From assembly GCF_020524035.2 (NCBI RefSeq), contig NZ_CP129013.1:1663822-1727821 (forward strand): 64,000 nt of DNA. Reading direction: 5' to 3'. This document shows, one piece after another, positions 16,776 to 25,977 of the stretch (position 1 is the first letter of the stretch; each line of letters opens with the position of its first letter). This DNA is from Bacillus carboniphilus. Lineage in GTDB: Bacteria > Bacillota > Bacilli > Bacillales > JAIVKR01. The notes under the pieces are model-generated. The model was not told the DNA's origin, made no database searches, and worked only from the letters and a program-made list of their open reading frames with translations. A program made the position numbers and the translations under genes.

Positions 16776-17542
16776 ACTTTTGCTTCCTCACGAAGAAGGG
16801 ACACAAGTTCTTTAACTTGACTATCCAACTCTCCTTCAAGTACTCTACCCGCTTCTTTTTCTGGTGGAAGAAAGACCTCAATTGTTTTAGTCTTTGCTTC
16901 AACGTCGTCTTCATCAATATCTAAATCATCGAGTTCAAGTTCTTCTAAAGGTTTCTTCTTCGCTTTCATAATTCCAGGAAGAGATGGATAACGAGGGTCA
17001 TTTAGACCTTGTTGTGCAGTCACTAGTAAAGGTACCTTTGTTTCAATAATTTCAGAGTCACCCTCAACATCTCTCGTTATTTTCACATCTTCACCATTTA
17101 TTTGAAGTTCCGTAATTGTAGTAACATAAGAAATATTAAGCAATTCAGCTAGTCTTGGTCCAACTTGACCAGATCCACTATCAATAGCAACATTTCCCCC
17201 TAAAATGAGGTCAACATCTTTATCCTGCAAATATTCGAATAAGATTTGTGCTGTAGAGAACTGATCCCCATCTTCTAAGTCATCTTCAGTATTAATAAGA
17301 ACTGCTTTATCTGCACCCATCGCTAAGGCAGTACGTAATTCCTTTTCTGCCTCCTCAGTACCAACTGTTAAAACCGTTACTTCCCCACCGTGCTCATCAC
17401 GAACAGTAATAGCTTCTTCAATGGCATATTCATCATAAGGGTTAATAATGAATTCGGCACCATCTTCATTAATGGCTCCTCCACTAATACTAATCTTTTC
17501 TTCAGTATCAAATGTTCTTTTCATAATGACATATATATTCAT
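16769..17542 (-). CDS. etfB: Electron transfer flavoprotein beta subunit
   Basis: A 257-residue partner of EtfA. The start is the ATG at 17540-17542 (MNIYVIMKRTFDTEEK), with AGGGGGA seven bases upstream; an in-frame extension of 22 residues has no site. Typical segments are AMGADKAVLI, GNVAIDSGSGQVGPRLAELL and the signature loop VTAQQGLNDPRYPSLPGIMKAKKKP. It belongs to the FadR regulon in B. subtilis. Confidence 0.95.
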   Translation of the reverse strand: MNIYVIMKRTFDTEEKISISGGAINEDGAEFIINPYDEYAIEEAITVRDEHGGEVTVLTVGTEEAEKELRTALAMGADKAVLINTEDDLEDGDQFSTAQILFEYLQDKDVDLILGGNVAIDSGSGQVGPRLAELLNISYVTTITELQINGEDVKITRDVEGDSEIIETKVPLLVTAQQGLNDPRYPSLPGIMKAKKKPLEELELDDLDIDEDDVEAKTKTIEVFLPPEKEAGRVLEGELDSQVKELVSLLREEAKVI

Positions 17543-17635
17543 ATTCTTATCCCCCTGTATCGTTAAGACTAATAATATATAAAAAATCATAAAGATTTTG
17601 TTCAACAAACATCCTATTTTTTGAGCTGTATGGCT

Positions 17636-18409
17636 CTATTCCCCTTGAAAAGAAGGCTTGCGTTTTTCAATAAATGCACTTATTCCTTCCTTGGCATCAT
17701 TGCTCTTAAATACTTCCCCAAATATTTCAGCCTCTTTATGAACACTATCGTCAAAAAAGTGATTGTACTGATAGTTTACAAGATCTACAACACCCTTTAC
17801 TGAAATCGGACTCTTGGTTGCAATTTTCACAGCCAACTCTTGCGCCTTTGAAAGTAGTTCTTCTTCTTCGACGCAGTGATTAGCTAGGCCCCATTTATAT
17901 GCCTCCTCACCTGAAATTGGTTCAGAGGTAAGCATCATCTCTAACGCTTTCGCATCTCCTACATAACGAGGTAACCTTTGCGTACCAGCAAAACCAGGAA
18001 TGATTCCTAATTGAAGCTCTGGCAATCCTAACTTCGCTTTTTTGGCTACTATCCTCATATGACAGGCCATCGCTAACTCCAGTCCCCCACCTAGTGCAGC
18101 CCCATGGATCACTGCAATAATTGGTTTAGAAAACCTTTCAACCTTACTGAATAATTCTTGACCATTTTTACCTAGATCAGCAAATTCTTCTCCTGATTGA
18201 ACGGTAGTAAATTCTTTTATATCAGCACCTGCAGAGAAAAATTTCCCTTCTCCTCTTAACACAATCACTCTAACTTGATCATTTGTTTCCAACTCATCAA
18301 GCAATGATGAAAGCTCTTTCAAAACAAAGGACGACAATGCGTTCGCTGGAGGATGTTGAATTTCAACAGTAGCGATACGACTTTCAATTGAACATGTTAA
18401 ATTATTCAT
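17636..18409 (-). CDS. fadB: Enoyl-CoA hydratase
   Basis: A 257-residue crotonase-family enzyme hydrating enoyl-CoA in beta-oxidation. The oxyanion-hole segments are FSAGADIKEF and IHGAALGGGLELAMACH, and the catalytic region LPELQLGIIPGFAGTQRLPR follows. The start is the ATG at 18407-18409 (MNNLTCSIE), with AGGAGGGG upstream; an extension into fadR is unsupported. It directly follows fadR (B. subtilis ysiB/fadB). Confidence 0.9.
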   Translation of the reverse strand: MNNLTCSIESRIATVEIQHPPANALSSFVLKELSSLLDELETNDQVRVIVLRGEGKFFSAGADIKEFTTVQSGEEFADLGKNGQELFSKVERFSKPIIAVIHGAALGGGLELAMACHMRIVAKKAKLGLPELQLGIIPGFAGTQRLPRYVGDAKALEMMLTSEPISGEEAYKWGLANHCVEEEELLSKAQELAVKIATKSPISVKGVVDLVNYQYNHFFDDSVHKEAEIFGEVFKSNDAKEGISAFIEKRKPSFQGE

Positions 18410-18420
18410 ACTTCCCCTCC

Positions 18421-19005
18421 TTAACTCCTTCCACAACCGTGGATAAGTAACTCATTAATACTTGGAGATAGATTAACTAGATCATACTTCTGATCGTTCA
18501 TAACCCAAGTTGTCACTGCCTCGTCAATTGTTCCAAAAATCATATTTCTAGCAACTTTTGTATTCAATTCTTTTCTAAATTCATTTCTTTGAATGCCATA
18601 CTCAATAATTTGATCTAGGACAAGAAAGTACCCTTTCAACACTTCATTAATTCTTAAACGAAGCTCCTTGTTGGATTGACGTAACTCAAGCTGGGTAACA
18701 ATTGCTAAATGATGATCTTCAGCAAGTAATGCTAAGTGCTTTTCAATCAACGCATATAACTTCTCTTCAGCGGTTTCTTTTCCCTCTATCTGTTGCTCAA
18801 TTTTTTCTACAAATAGACCCATCTTTTCTTTAAATAAAGAAATTAAGATGTCATCTTTATTTTTAAAATATAAATAGATGGTTCCGTCTGCAACTCCAGC
18901 TTGTTTGGCTATTTTTGAAACTTGAGAAGCGTGATAGCCATTCTCTGCAATAACAATAACAGCTGCATCAATTATTTGTTTGTACTTTGGTCTTTTATCT
19001 TTCAC
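18421..19005 (-). CDS. fadR: Fatty acid degradation repressor FadR (TetR family)
   Basis: A TetR-type repressor (B. subtilis YsiA) of 194 residues from the GTG at 19003-19005; the start gives the conserved MKDKRPKYKQIIDAA and has AAGGGAAG upstream. The N-terminal HTH is VSKIAKQAGVADGTIYLYFKNKDDIL. In B. subtilis long-chain acyl-CoA releases it from operators of lcfA, fad and etf genes. A perfect operator at 19027-19044 just upstream implies autoregulation of the whole fadR-fadB-etfBA block. Confidence 0.93.
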   Translation of the reverse strand: MKDKRPKYKQIIDAAVIVIAENGYHASQVSKIAKQAGVADGTIYLYFKNKDDILISLFKEKMGLFVEKIEQQIEGKETAEEKLYALIEKHLALLAEDHHLAIVTQLELRQSNKELRLRINEVLKGYFLVLDQIIEYGIQRNEFRKELNTKVARNMIFGTIDEAVTTWVMNDQKYDLVNLSPSINELLIHGCGRS

Positions 19006-19026
19006 TTTCGTTCTTCCCTTCAAAAA

Positions 19027-19044
19027 TGAATGAATCATCATTCA
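19027..19044. promoter_or_regulatory. FadR operator
   Basis: TGAATGA-ATCA-TCATTCA is a perfect palindromic match to the B. subtilis FadR box half sites TGAATGA/TCATTCA with four bases between. It sits 22 bp before the fadR GTG. Confidence 0.88.
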
Positions 19045-19197
19045 TATATTATGATAATGATATTTGCGAATTTTGTCAACAATGACACTTTAGATTAAAC
19101 TCTTTTATCGTCATTATAATTTATCTATTCCTGTCATTGAAATAGTATACCCAATAGAATGTGAAGTTTTCATTATAATTAGAAAAGAAAAACACCT

Positions 19198-19305
19198 ATT
19201 TAGCGTCCTTTTTTTCCCTACTTTTTATACGAAAATAACCTTCCTATTTTCATTTATAGTGGGGGTCACTAGGCCATGTCAGTTTTGAACACTCACTTAT
19301 AACGT
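19198..19305 (-). repeat. Dispersed GTTCAAAA / AAAAAGTAGGGAAAAAAAGGACGC repeat
   Basis: On the minus strand it reads GTGTTCAAAA, about 60 bp with AGGAAGGTTATTTTCG, then AAAAAGTAGGGAAAAAAAGG and ACGCTAAATAG. The two ends match the contiguous repeat at 11092-11130, so this copy looks like that repeat with an insertion. The rest of the 19045-19382 gap shows no gene. Confidence 0.5.
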
Positions 19306-19382
19306 TATAAAAGTCCACGAATATCTATTTTATCAAATATGTTTTTCAATTTATATAAAATTTAATTAATTGTTAAAAATCA

Positions 19383-19420
19383 GAAGAAAAGGAGCTCGTC
19401 CTGCGAGTCTCCTTTTCTTA
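19383..19420 (-). terminator. Intrinsic terminator after the second acyl-CoA ligase gene
   Basis: GAAAAGGAG(A)CTCG pairs with CGAGCTCCTTTTC around a short loop, directly behind the stop at 19423. Confidence 0.75.
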
Positions 19421-19422
19421 AA

Positions 19423-21117
19423 TCAATTTACTTTTTCAATCTTTTTCTTCTCTTCTTCTACTAATGTACGTCTTAAAATTTTTCCAACAGCTGTTTTAGG
19501 TAATTCGTCTCTAAACTCATAAATTTTAGGTACTTTATAAGCCGCTAAACTCTTTCTGCAAAATTGATCAAGCTCTTCTTCTGATATTGTTTTTCCTTCT
19601 TTTAATACAATGTAAGCCTTAACTGTCTCTCCACGATAAGGGTCTGGCACACCAGCAACAACTGCTTCCTGTATATCTCTATGTTCATATAATACTTCCT
19701 CTATTTCACGTGGATATATATTATATCCTCCGGCGATAATCATATCTTTTTTTCGATCCACAATGTAGAAGTATCCGTCTTCATCCATATACCCAATATC
19801 GCCCGTTGAAAACCATCCATCTTGTAGCACGGCCTCTGTTTCTTCTGGGTTATTCCAATATCCTTTCATCACCTGTGGGCCCTTAATTAATAACTCTCCC
19901 CTCTCATTTGGCTTTGCCCTCTCTTCACCATCAAACGATTGAATCTTCGCATCTGTGCTAGGATAAGGCACACCAATACTTCCTAATTTTCTCATTGTCT
20001 TTTCCTTAACAAAAAAGTTAGCATGTGTTGTAGGCGACGTCTCTGATAATCCATACCCTTCTATAACGGTACCTCCCGTTATTTCTTCAAATTTTTCTTG
20101 CACTTCTACAGGCAGTGGTGCTGAACCACTAACGCATCCCTTAATAGAAGACAAATCATATTTTTTAATGTCAGGATGATTAAGTAATCCGATATAAATC
20201 GTCGGAGCCCCAGGAAAAATAGTCGGTTTAATTTTTTGAATTGTTTTTAACACTTCTTTCACATCAAATTTTGGTAAAAGAACCATCTTATATGCGTTCA
20301 TCACACTTATATTCATGACCGTGGTCATTCCATAAACATGGAAGAATGGTACAACTCCTAAAATGGACTCTTCCCCTTTTTCACAATTTAACCATTGTAC
20401 ATTCATCATTGTATTAGAAACTAAATTTTCATGTGTTAGCATAACACCTTTTGGAGAGCCCGTCGTTCCTCCAGTATATTGAAGAATTGCAACATCCTCT
20501 TTCGGATTGAATTGATAATCAATTTCTGAGGTCTCTGACTGTTTCATAATTTCTGTCCATAGATGGGAATCACCTTTATGTTCAACATCAACAACGACGT
20601 TCTGTTTTCTCCCTTGAACAATCGGATAGAGGACATTTTTAGGAAACGGCAAATAGTCCTTCAAACTGGTAACAATGACATGCTTTAACTTGGTTAACGC
20701 TTTCACTTTTGATACCCTTGGGTATAATAAATCTAATGTAATTACGATGTCAGCACCACTATCGTTAATCTGATATTCTATCTCTTTTTCCATATACAGA
20801 GGGTTTGTTTGAACCACGATACCACCAGCGAGTAATGTCGCGTAATAAGCAATAACAGATTGTGGACAATTCGGAAGCATAATAGACACTCTGTCCCCTT
20901 TTTCCAATCCTAAATACTTCAAATAATTAGCCATTTTCAGCGAACTTTCATAAACTTCTTCATAGGTCAATTTCTTTCCTAAAAAATATATAGCTGTTTT
21001 TTGAGGGTACTCTTGGGCTGTTTTCTTTAAATATTCTTGAAGAGGAATATCATCCCATTCAACTTCTGTCGCTAACCAATCTGGGTATTTTTGTAACCAA
21101 GGTTTTATTGTATCCAT
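19423..21117 (-). CDS. lcfA: Long-chain acyl-CoA ligase, second of a tandem pair
   Basis: A 564-residue AMP-forming ligase activating long-chain fatty acids to acyl-CoA. The P-loop motif YTGGTTGSPKGVMLTHEN is near residue 215. The adenylate motif GYGLSETSPTTH, the STGDIGYMDEDGYFYIVDRKKD hinge and the catalytic lysine in KTAVGKILRR at the end are intact. It is very similar to the gene at 21145-22845, only 27 bp upstream, so a tandem duplication. I cannot tell which copy is the true lcfA orthologue. Confidence 0.9.
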   Translation of the reverse strand: MDTIKPWLQKYPDWLATEVEWDDIPLQEYLKKTAQEYPQKTAIYFLGKKLTYEEVYESSLKMANYLKYLGLEKGDRVSIMLPNCPQSVIAYYATLLAGGIVVQTNPLYMEKEIEYQINDSGADIVITLDLLYPRVSKVKALTKLKHVIVTSLKDYLPFPKNVLYPIVQGRKQNVVVDVEHKGDSHLWTEIMKQSETSEIDYQFNPKEDVAILQYTGGTTGSPKGVMLTHENLVSNTMMNVQWLNCEKGEESILGVVPFFHVYGMTTVMNISVMNAYKMVLLPKFDVKEVLKTIQKIKPTIFPGAPTIYIGLLNHPDIKKYDLSSIKGCVSGSAPLPVEVQEKFEEITGGTVIEGYGLSETSPTTHANFFVKEKTMRKLGSIGVPYPSTDAKIQSFDGEERAKPNERGELLIKGPQVMKGYWNNPEETEAVLQDGWFSTGDIGYMDEDGYFYIVDRKKDMIIAGGYNIYPREIEEVLYEHRDIQEAVVAGVPDPYRGETVKAYIVLKEGKTISEEELDQFCRKSLAAYKVPKIYEFRDELPKTAVGKILRRTLVEEEKKKIEKVN

Positions 21118-21144
21118 TAAATATCTCTCCCTATATACTAGATC

Positions 21145-22845
21145 CTATTCTACTTTTTTTAGTTTTTCTTTTTCTTCTTCAACTAAAGAACGCCTTAAAA
21201 TTTTTCCTACAGCTGTCTTTGGCAATTCCTCTCTAAATTCATAAATTTTAGGTACTTTATATGCAGCAAGGCTTTTTCTACAAAACTCATCTAGTTGTTC
21301 CTCCGTTAACGTTTTACCTTCTTTCAAAACAATAAAAGCTTTCACGGTTTCACCACGATAGGGATCAGGTACACCGACAACAACCGCTTCTTGGACATAT
21401 TCATGTTCATACAAAACTTCTTCGATCTCACGAGGATAAATATTATAACCACCAGCGATAATCATGTCTTTTTTTCGATCAACGATATAGAAATATCCAT
21501 CTTCATCCATATATCCTATATCTCCTGTTAAAAACCAGCCATCCTTTATTACTGCGCGAGTTTCATCTTCTTTTTTCCAGTATCCTTTCATTACTTGTGG
21601 TCCTTTTACCCAAATTTCCCCTTTTTCGAATGGCTTAGCCACTTCCTCCCTTCCATCTAGTGGTTTAATCATTGCATCAGTACTGGGCCAAGGAATACCA
21701 ATACTTCCCTTTCTTCTATTTCCTTTTTCCTCACCATAAACGTTCGCATGAGTTACTGGCGATGTTTCAGATAACCCATAGCCCTCAATTACTGTACCTC
21801 CTGTTACTTTTTCAAACTTGTCTTGAACCTCAACTGGTAAAGGTGCAGAACCACTTATACATCCCTTAATGGACGATAAATCATACTTTTTCACATCTGG
21901 ATGATTTAGTAGAGCAATATAGATTGTTGGTGCACCTGGGAAAAGAGTTGGTTTTAATTTATGAACAGTTTTCAAGACGGTTTCAGCATCAAATTTAGGT
22001 AATAAGATCATTTCATACATTTCAATGACACTGTAAAACATCACCATCGTCATACCGTAAACATGAAACAAAGGAACAACTCCTAGCATAGACTCTTTCC
22101 CTTTTTCAAGTGAAAACCATTCAGTACACATTCTAATATTTGACAGAATATTTTCATGAGTAAGCATGACACCTTTTGGAAAACCAGTCGTTCCACCTGT
22201 GTATTGAAGAATGGCCGTATCCTCTTTTAAATTACATTGAAGTTTAATTTCTGAAGGGTGAAAATGTTTGAGGATCTCTGTCAAGAGATGAGTATCTCCT
22301 TTATGTTCAACCTGAACAACAACGCCATGTTCTTTTCTTTGCATAAAAGGATAAACAAGATTTTTCGGAAATGGTAAATAGTCTTTCATTCTCGTGACAA
22401 TAATATGCTTTAACTTTGTTAACGCTTTCACTTTAGTCACTTTTGGATATAATAGATCTAATGTAATGATAATATCTGTGTCACTATCGTTAAGTTGAAA
22501 TTCTAGTTCTCTTTCCATATAGAGCGGGTTTGTTTGTACAACAATACCTCCTGCTTGTAATACTGCAAAATAAGCGATGACCGCCTGCGGACAATTGGGA
22601 AGCATAATGGAGACTCGATCCCCTTTTTCAAGTCCTAAATGCTGTAAATAGTTAGCTAATTTAAGTGAGCTCTCATAAACTTCATCATATGTTAGCTTTT
22701 TTCCTAAAAAGTGAACAGCTGTTTTTTGAGGATGTTCTTCTGCTGCTTTTTTTAAATAGGCATGAAGCGGGATATTTCCCCACTCTATTTCTTGAGGAAC
22801 TCTTGATGGGTAATGTTTAAGCCATGGTTTTTCAGTATTTATCAA
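21145..22845 (-). CDS. lcfA: Long-chain acyl-CoA ligase, first of a tandem pair
   Basis: About 566 residues with all ligase motifs (YTGGTTGFPKGVMLTHEN, GYGLSETSPVTH, TGDIGYMDEDGYFYIVDRKKD, KTAVGKILRR). The start is probably TTG at 22843-22845, because AAAGGGGGAG stands 8 bp before it; the ATG at 22870-22872 lacks a site. The resulting N-terminus (M)INTEKPWLKHYP matches LcfA of B. subtilis. The gene order lcfA-fadR-fadB-etfBA is conserved. Confidence 0.9.
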   Translation of the reverse strand: MINTEKPWLKHYPSRVPQEIEWGNIPLHAYLKKAAEEHPQKTAVHFLGKKLTYDEVYESSLKLANYLQHLGLEKGDRVSIMLPNCPQAVIAYFAVLQAGGIVVQTNPLYMERELEFQLNDSDTDIIITLDLLYPKVTKVKALTKLKHIIVTRMKDYLPFPKNLVYPFMQRKEHGVVVQVEHKGDTHLLTEILKHFHPSEIKLQCNLKEDTAILQYTGGTTGFPKGVMLTHENILSNIRMCTEWFSLEKGKESMLGVVPLFHVYGMTMVMFYSVIEMYEMILLPKFDAETVLKTVHKLKPTLFPGAPTIYIALLNHPDVKKYDLSSIKGCISGSAPLPVEVQDKFEKVTGGTVIEGYGLSETSPVTHANVYGEEKGNRRKGSIGIPWPSTDAMIKPLDGREEVAKPFEKGEIWVKGPQVMKGYWKKEDETRAVIKDGWFLTGDIGYMDEDGYFYIVDRKKDMIIAGGYNIYPREIEEVLYEHEYVQEAVVVGVPDPYRGETVKAFIVLKEGKTLTEEQLDEFCRKSLAAYKVPKIYEFREELPKTAVGKILRRSLVEEEKEKLKKVE

Positions 22846-23008
22846 ACGTTTCTCCCCCTTTGTTTGATTCATTTGAGAGGTTATTCAAACTTCCCCTAAA
22901 TTTTTGACCAACCTCTTTAAACCTTTATCAAGATTATACCAAACTTGAATTCAGAAATATAAATATTTTCGAACTTTTTATTTATATATCCAGTTATTTA
23001 GTTAAAAA

Positions 23009-23060
23009 GAACTAAAAAAGAAGCTAAAAGTCCCAGAAAACAGAACTTAAAGCTTCTCTT
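23009..23060 (-). terminator. Terminator after the yshE operon
   Basis: GAAGCT..AAGT and ACTT..AGCTTC pair around a long loop, with TTTTTT following on the minus strand. Confidence 0.55.
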
Positions 23061-23062
23061 TA

Positions 23063-23146
23063 CTACAAAGTAAACATTAAATAAAATATTCCAATAATCA
23101 AAAACAACGTGGAACAGATCATTAACACCTTCGCCAAAGTTTCCAT
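23063..23146 (-). CDS. 27-residue single-span membrane peptide
   Basis: An ORF too short for usual calling. ATG at 23144-23146, stop at 23063-23065. A GGGAGTGGAG sequence overlapping the yshE stop provides a good ribosome binding site. The peptide is METLAKVLMICSTLF followed by LIIGIFYLMFTL, that is one hydrophobic helix. It would be coexpressed with yshE, itself a membrane protein, and may be a small partner of it. I recognise no family. Confidence 0.5.
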   Translation of the reverse strand: METLAKVLMICSTLFLIIGIFYLMFTL

Positions 23147-23158
23147 CTTCTCCACTCC

Positions 23159-23560
23159 CTAAATCGCTGAACCAATCACAAACGACAAGCCAACAGAAAT
23201 AACTAATGATATAAATCCTACCGCTCGATTATCTTTTTTGATTTCCGCATCAATTTTAAATCTAGGTGTCATAAATTCAAAAATAAAATAACCAAATAAT
23301 AATAAAATAAATCCATATAGTCCCCAGCCAATCATTTGAAAGAGAGAGTCATGTTGCTCTATAGAATACCTGAAAATGTTACATATCCCTAATATCTTTC
23401 CTCCCGTCGCTATCGCTACGGCGACGTTTCCTTTTTGAACTTGCTCCCAATTTTTATATGAAGTGACTAACTCGAAAATCGATAAAACAATAATACACAA
23501 AACAACAACACTGTAATATGCCGCACTTTGAACAAGTTGATTTTCCCAAAATCCATTCAT
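23159..23560 (-). CDS. yshE: DUF350 membrane protein YshE
   Basis: A 133-residue membrane protein with about four hydrophobic segments (near 10-30, 45-65, 72-95 and 112-133) and the GNVAVAIATGGKILGICN signature of the DUF350 family. Function unknown. The position between mutS2 and lcfA is that of B. subtilis yshE. Confidence 0.82.
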   Translation of the reverse strand: MNGFWENQLVQSAAYYSVVVLCIIVLSIFELVTSYKNWEQVQKGNVAVAIATGGKILGICNIFRYSIEQHDSLFQMIGWGLYGFILLLFGYFIFEFMTPRFKIDAEIKKDNRAVGFISLVISVGLSFVIGSAI

Positions 23561-23579
23561 ACGTAAATCTCCTATTTAT

Positions 23580-25944
23580 TTATTTTAACTCAACAACCGT
23601 TACACCTGTTCCTCCCTCTGATGCTTCACCGAACCGAATCTTTTTTAACGGAGCGGTTATTTCTTAAATATTCTCTCACTCCATTTCTTAATGCTCCTGT
23701 TCCTTTTCCATGGATAATTGAAACTCTTGGGTACCCAGCTAGCATCGCATCATCAAGGTATTTTTCCACTCTTAAAAGGGCATTTTCGTACCTTTCTCCT
23801 CTTAAGTCTAGTTCAATTGAAACATGAAAGTCTTTCCCTTTGACAGATGAAATAGCTTGCTTATGCTCTTGTTTAGGAGTCGAAACATATTGTAAATTTT
23901 TTTCCTCAACGTTCATTTTCATAATTCCGATCTGAACTTGCCATTCTTTATCATTAATTTTTTTAATTAAACTTCCTTTTTGATCGAGATTAATGATCTT
24001 TACTTCATCCCCAGATTGAAAATTCCGATTAGAAATCTGCATTGATTGAGATTTTTTCTTTTTAGATTTCATCTCAAATTCAGGTAAAGATTCTTTTAAC
24101 TTCTTTTTCGCCTCAATTAATTCATGCTCTTTAATATTAGCATGTTTCTCTTTTTGCATTTTCCTTAAATGACGAATGATTTCGCTTGCTTCTTTTTCAG
24201 CTTGATGCAGTTTTTCTTCTGCTTCAGCCTTTGCTTTTTCATATACTGCATCAAGCTTTTCTTGAAAGTCATCATTTTGACCTTCCCATTTTTTTCTTAG
24301 TTCTTCCGCTTCCCTCCGCAACCTTTGTGATTCAAGCAACTCTTCTTCTGCACTTTTTTTCGATTGTTCTAAAGAAGAAATCATCGAATCCACTTCATTT
24401 TGCTCAGAGCTCATCAATGCTCGAGCATCACTAATCACATGTTCTTGTAGACCAAGACGTCTAGAAATTTCAAAAGCATTACTTCTCCCTGGGACGCCAA
24501 TTAACAATTTATACGTTGGACTTAATGTTTCAACATCAAATTCAACACTCGCATTTGTTACACCTTCTCGATTATATCCGTAAGCTTTCAACTCTGGATA
24601 ATGTGTCGTTGCTACTACTCTTGCTCCGCGATGATATACTTCATCTAAAATTGAAATCGCAAGGGCTGCTCCTTCTTGAGGGTCAGTTCCTGCACCAAGT
24701 TCGTCAAATAAAACAAGACTTCGATCATTAGCCTTATGCAAAATTTCAACAATATTGACCATGTGAGAAGAAAATGTACTCAACGATTGTTCAATAGATT
24801 GTTCATCACCTATATCAGCGTAAATATGTTCAAACACGGCCATTTTTGAACCCTCAAGTGCTGGAATTTGCAAACCTGACTGTGCCATCAAGGTAAACAA
24901 ACCAATCGTTTTAAGGGTCACCGTCTTTCCACCTGTATTCGGTCCTGTAATCACCATCATGGAAAAAGGAGTTCCAAGCTCAATATCATTGGCGACTACT
25001 TCATCAGCAGGTATTAACGGGTGTCTCGCCCTCTTGACTTGAATCATTCCTTCATCATTCATTGTTGGCATGGACGATTTAGTTGCTTTTGCATATCTTG
25101 CTTTCGTGAACATAAAATCCACTTCTGCTAAAACGTTAACATTATGCAAAAGCTCATTTGCTACTTCAGCAACGGAAGAAGATAAGGAGATTAATATACG
25201 TTCAATCTCTTGTTTTTCTTTTACTTTTACTTGTTGTAATTTATTATTTAATTCAACGACCGCTTGAGGTTCAATAAATAACGTTTGACCTGAGGAAGAT
25301 TGGTCATGAACAATACCTCCATAAGCAGCTCGATATTCTTGCTTAACTGGCAATACATAGCGGTCGTTTCGAATAGTGATAATGGCATCGGATAACTGTT
25401 TTTGTGCAGCAGAAGATCTTGTCATTCCTTCCATTTTCTCGCGCACCCTTGCTTCTGTTAACCGCAATTGACTTCTTAACGTTTGTAATGTAGGACTTGC
25501 AGAATCAACAAGACCCCCGCTCTCGTTTATACAACGATAAATTTCCTTTTCTTGAGTCGTTAACTGGGCAATTTGGCTGATATAATCATGTAAATGAGGA
25601 AGGTTAACGTCCTCTTCCTCAAGTACTTTTTCGATAAAACGCTTCACATTCCTTGAAGCATACATCGTCCCCGCAATCGATATCAACTCATCTGGTGATA
25701 ACACACCACCAATTTTTGTTCGCTTTACATTTTCTTTTACATCTGTTAATCCGCCCAATGGGATATCTCCATTTAAACGTAAAACTGTGCTAGCCTCTTC
25801 TGTTTGTTGTTGAAGCTTTTGAACCTTAGACAAAGTATTGGCTGGTAAAAGTTCGATTGCTTTTGCCTTTCCTAAAGAGGAAGAAGCGTAATAGGCTAAT
25901 TGTTCACGTACTTTATCAAATTCTAATACTTTCGTCGCTTGCAT
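23580..25944 (-). CDS. mutSB: MutS2 (Smr-domain MutS paralogue; frame broken near the end)
   Basis: About 787 residues after correction. It has a MutS core/lever region, an ATPase with Walker A GPNTGGKT and the [13 protein letters not shown] Walker B, a long charged coiled coil (about 510-620), KOW-like region and a C-terminal Smr nuclease ([21 protein letters not shown]). MutS2 suppresses recombination and splits collided ribosomes in B. subtilis. An A6 run (T6 at 23641-23646) breaks the frame; with five A it continues [10 protein letters not shown] to the stop at 23580-23582. The start is the ATG at 25942-25944, with AGGAGAG upstream. Confidence 0.92.
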
Positions 25945-25977
25945 TTTTCTCTCTCCTTGCTTAACAGCTTGCTTCAT

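Noticed and set aside
22880-22910. Second FadR box upstream of the acyl-CoA ligases
   Set aside because: Only half sites TGAATAA and TCAAATGA can be seen; too many mismatches to the palindrome.
24186-25267. Plus-strand ORFs opposite mutS2
   Set aside because: Antisense shadows of a well-conserved gene, rich in Leu/His/Phe as expected from complementing its codons.
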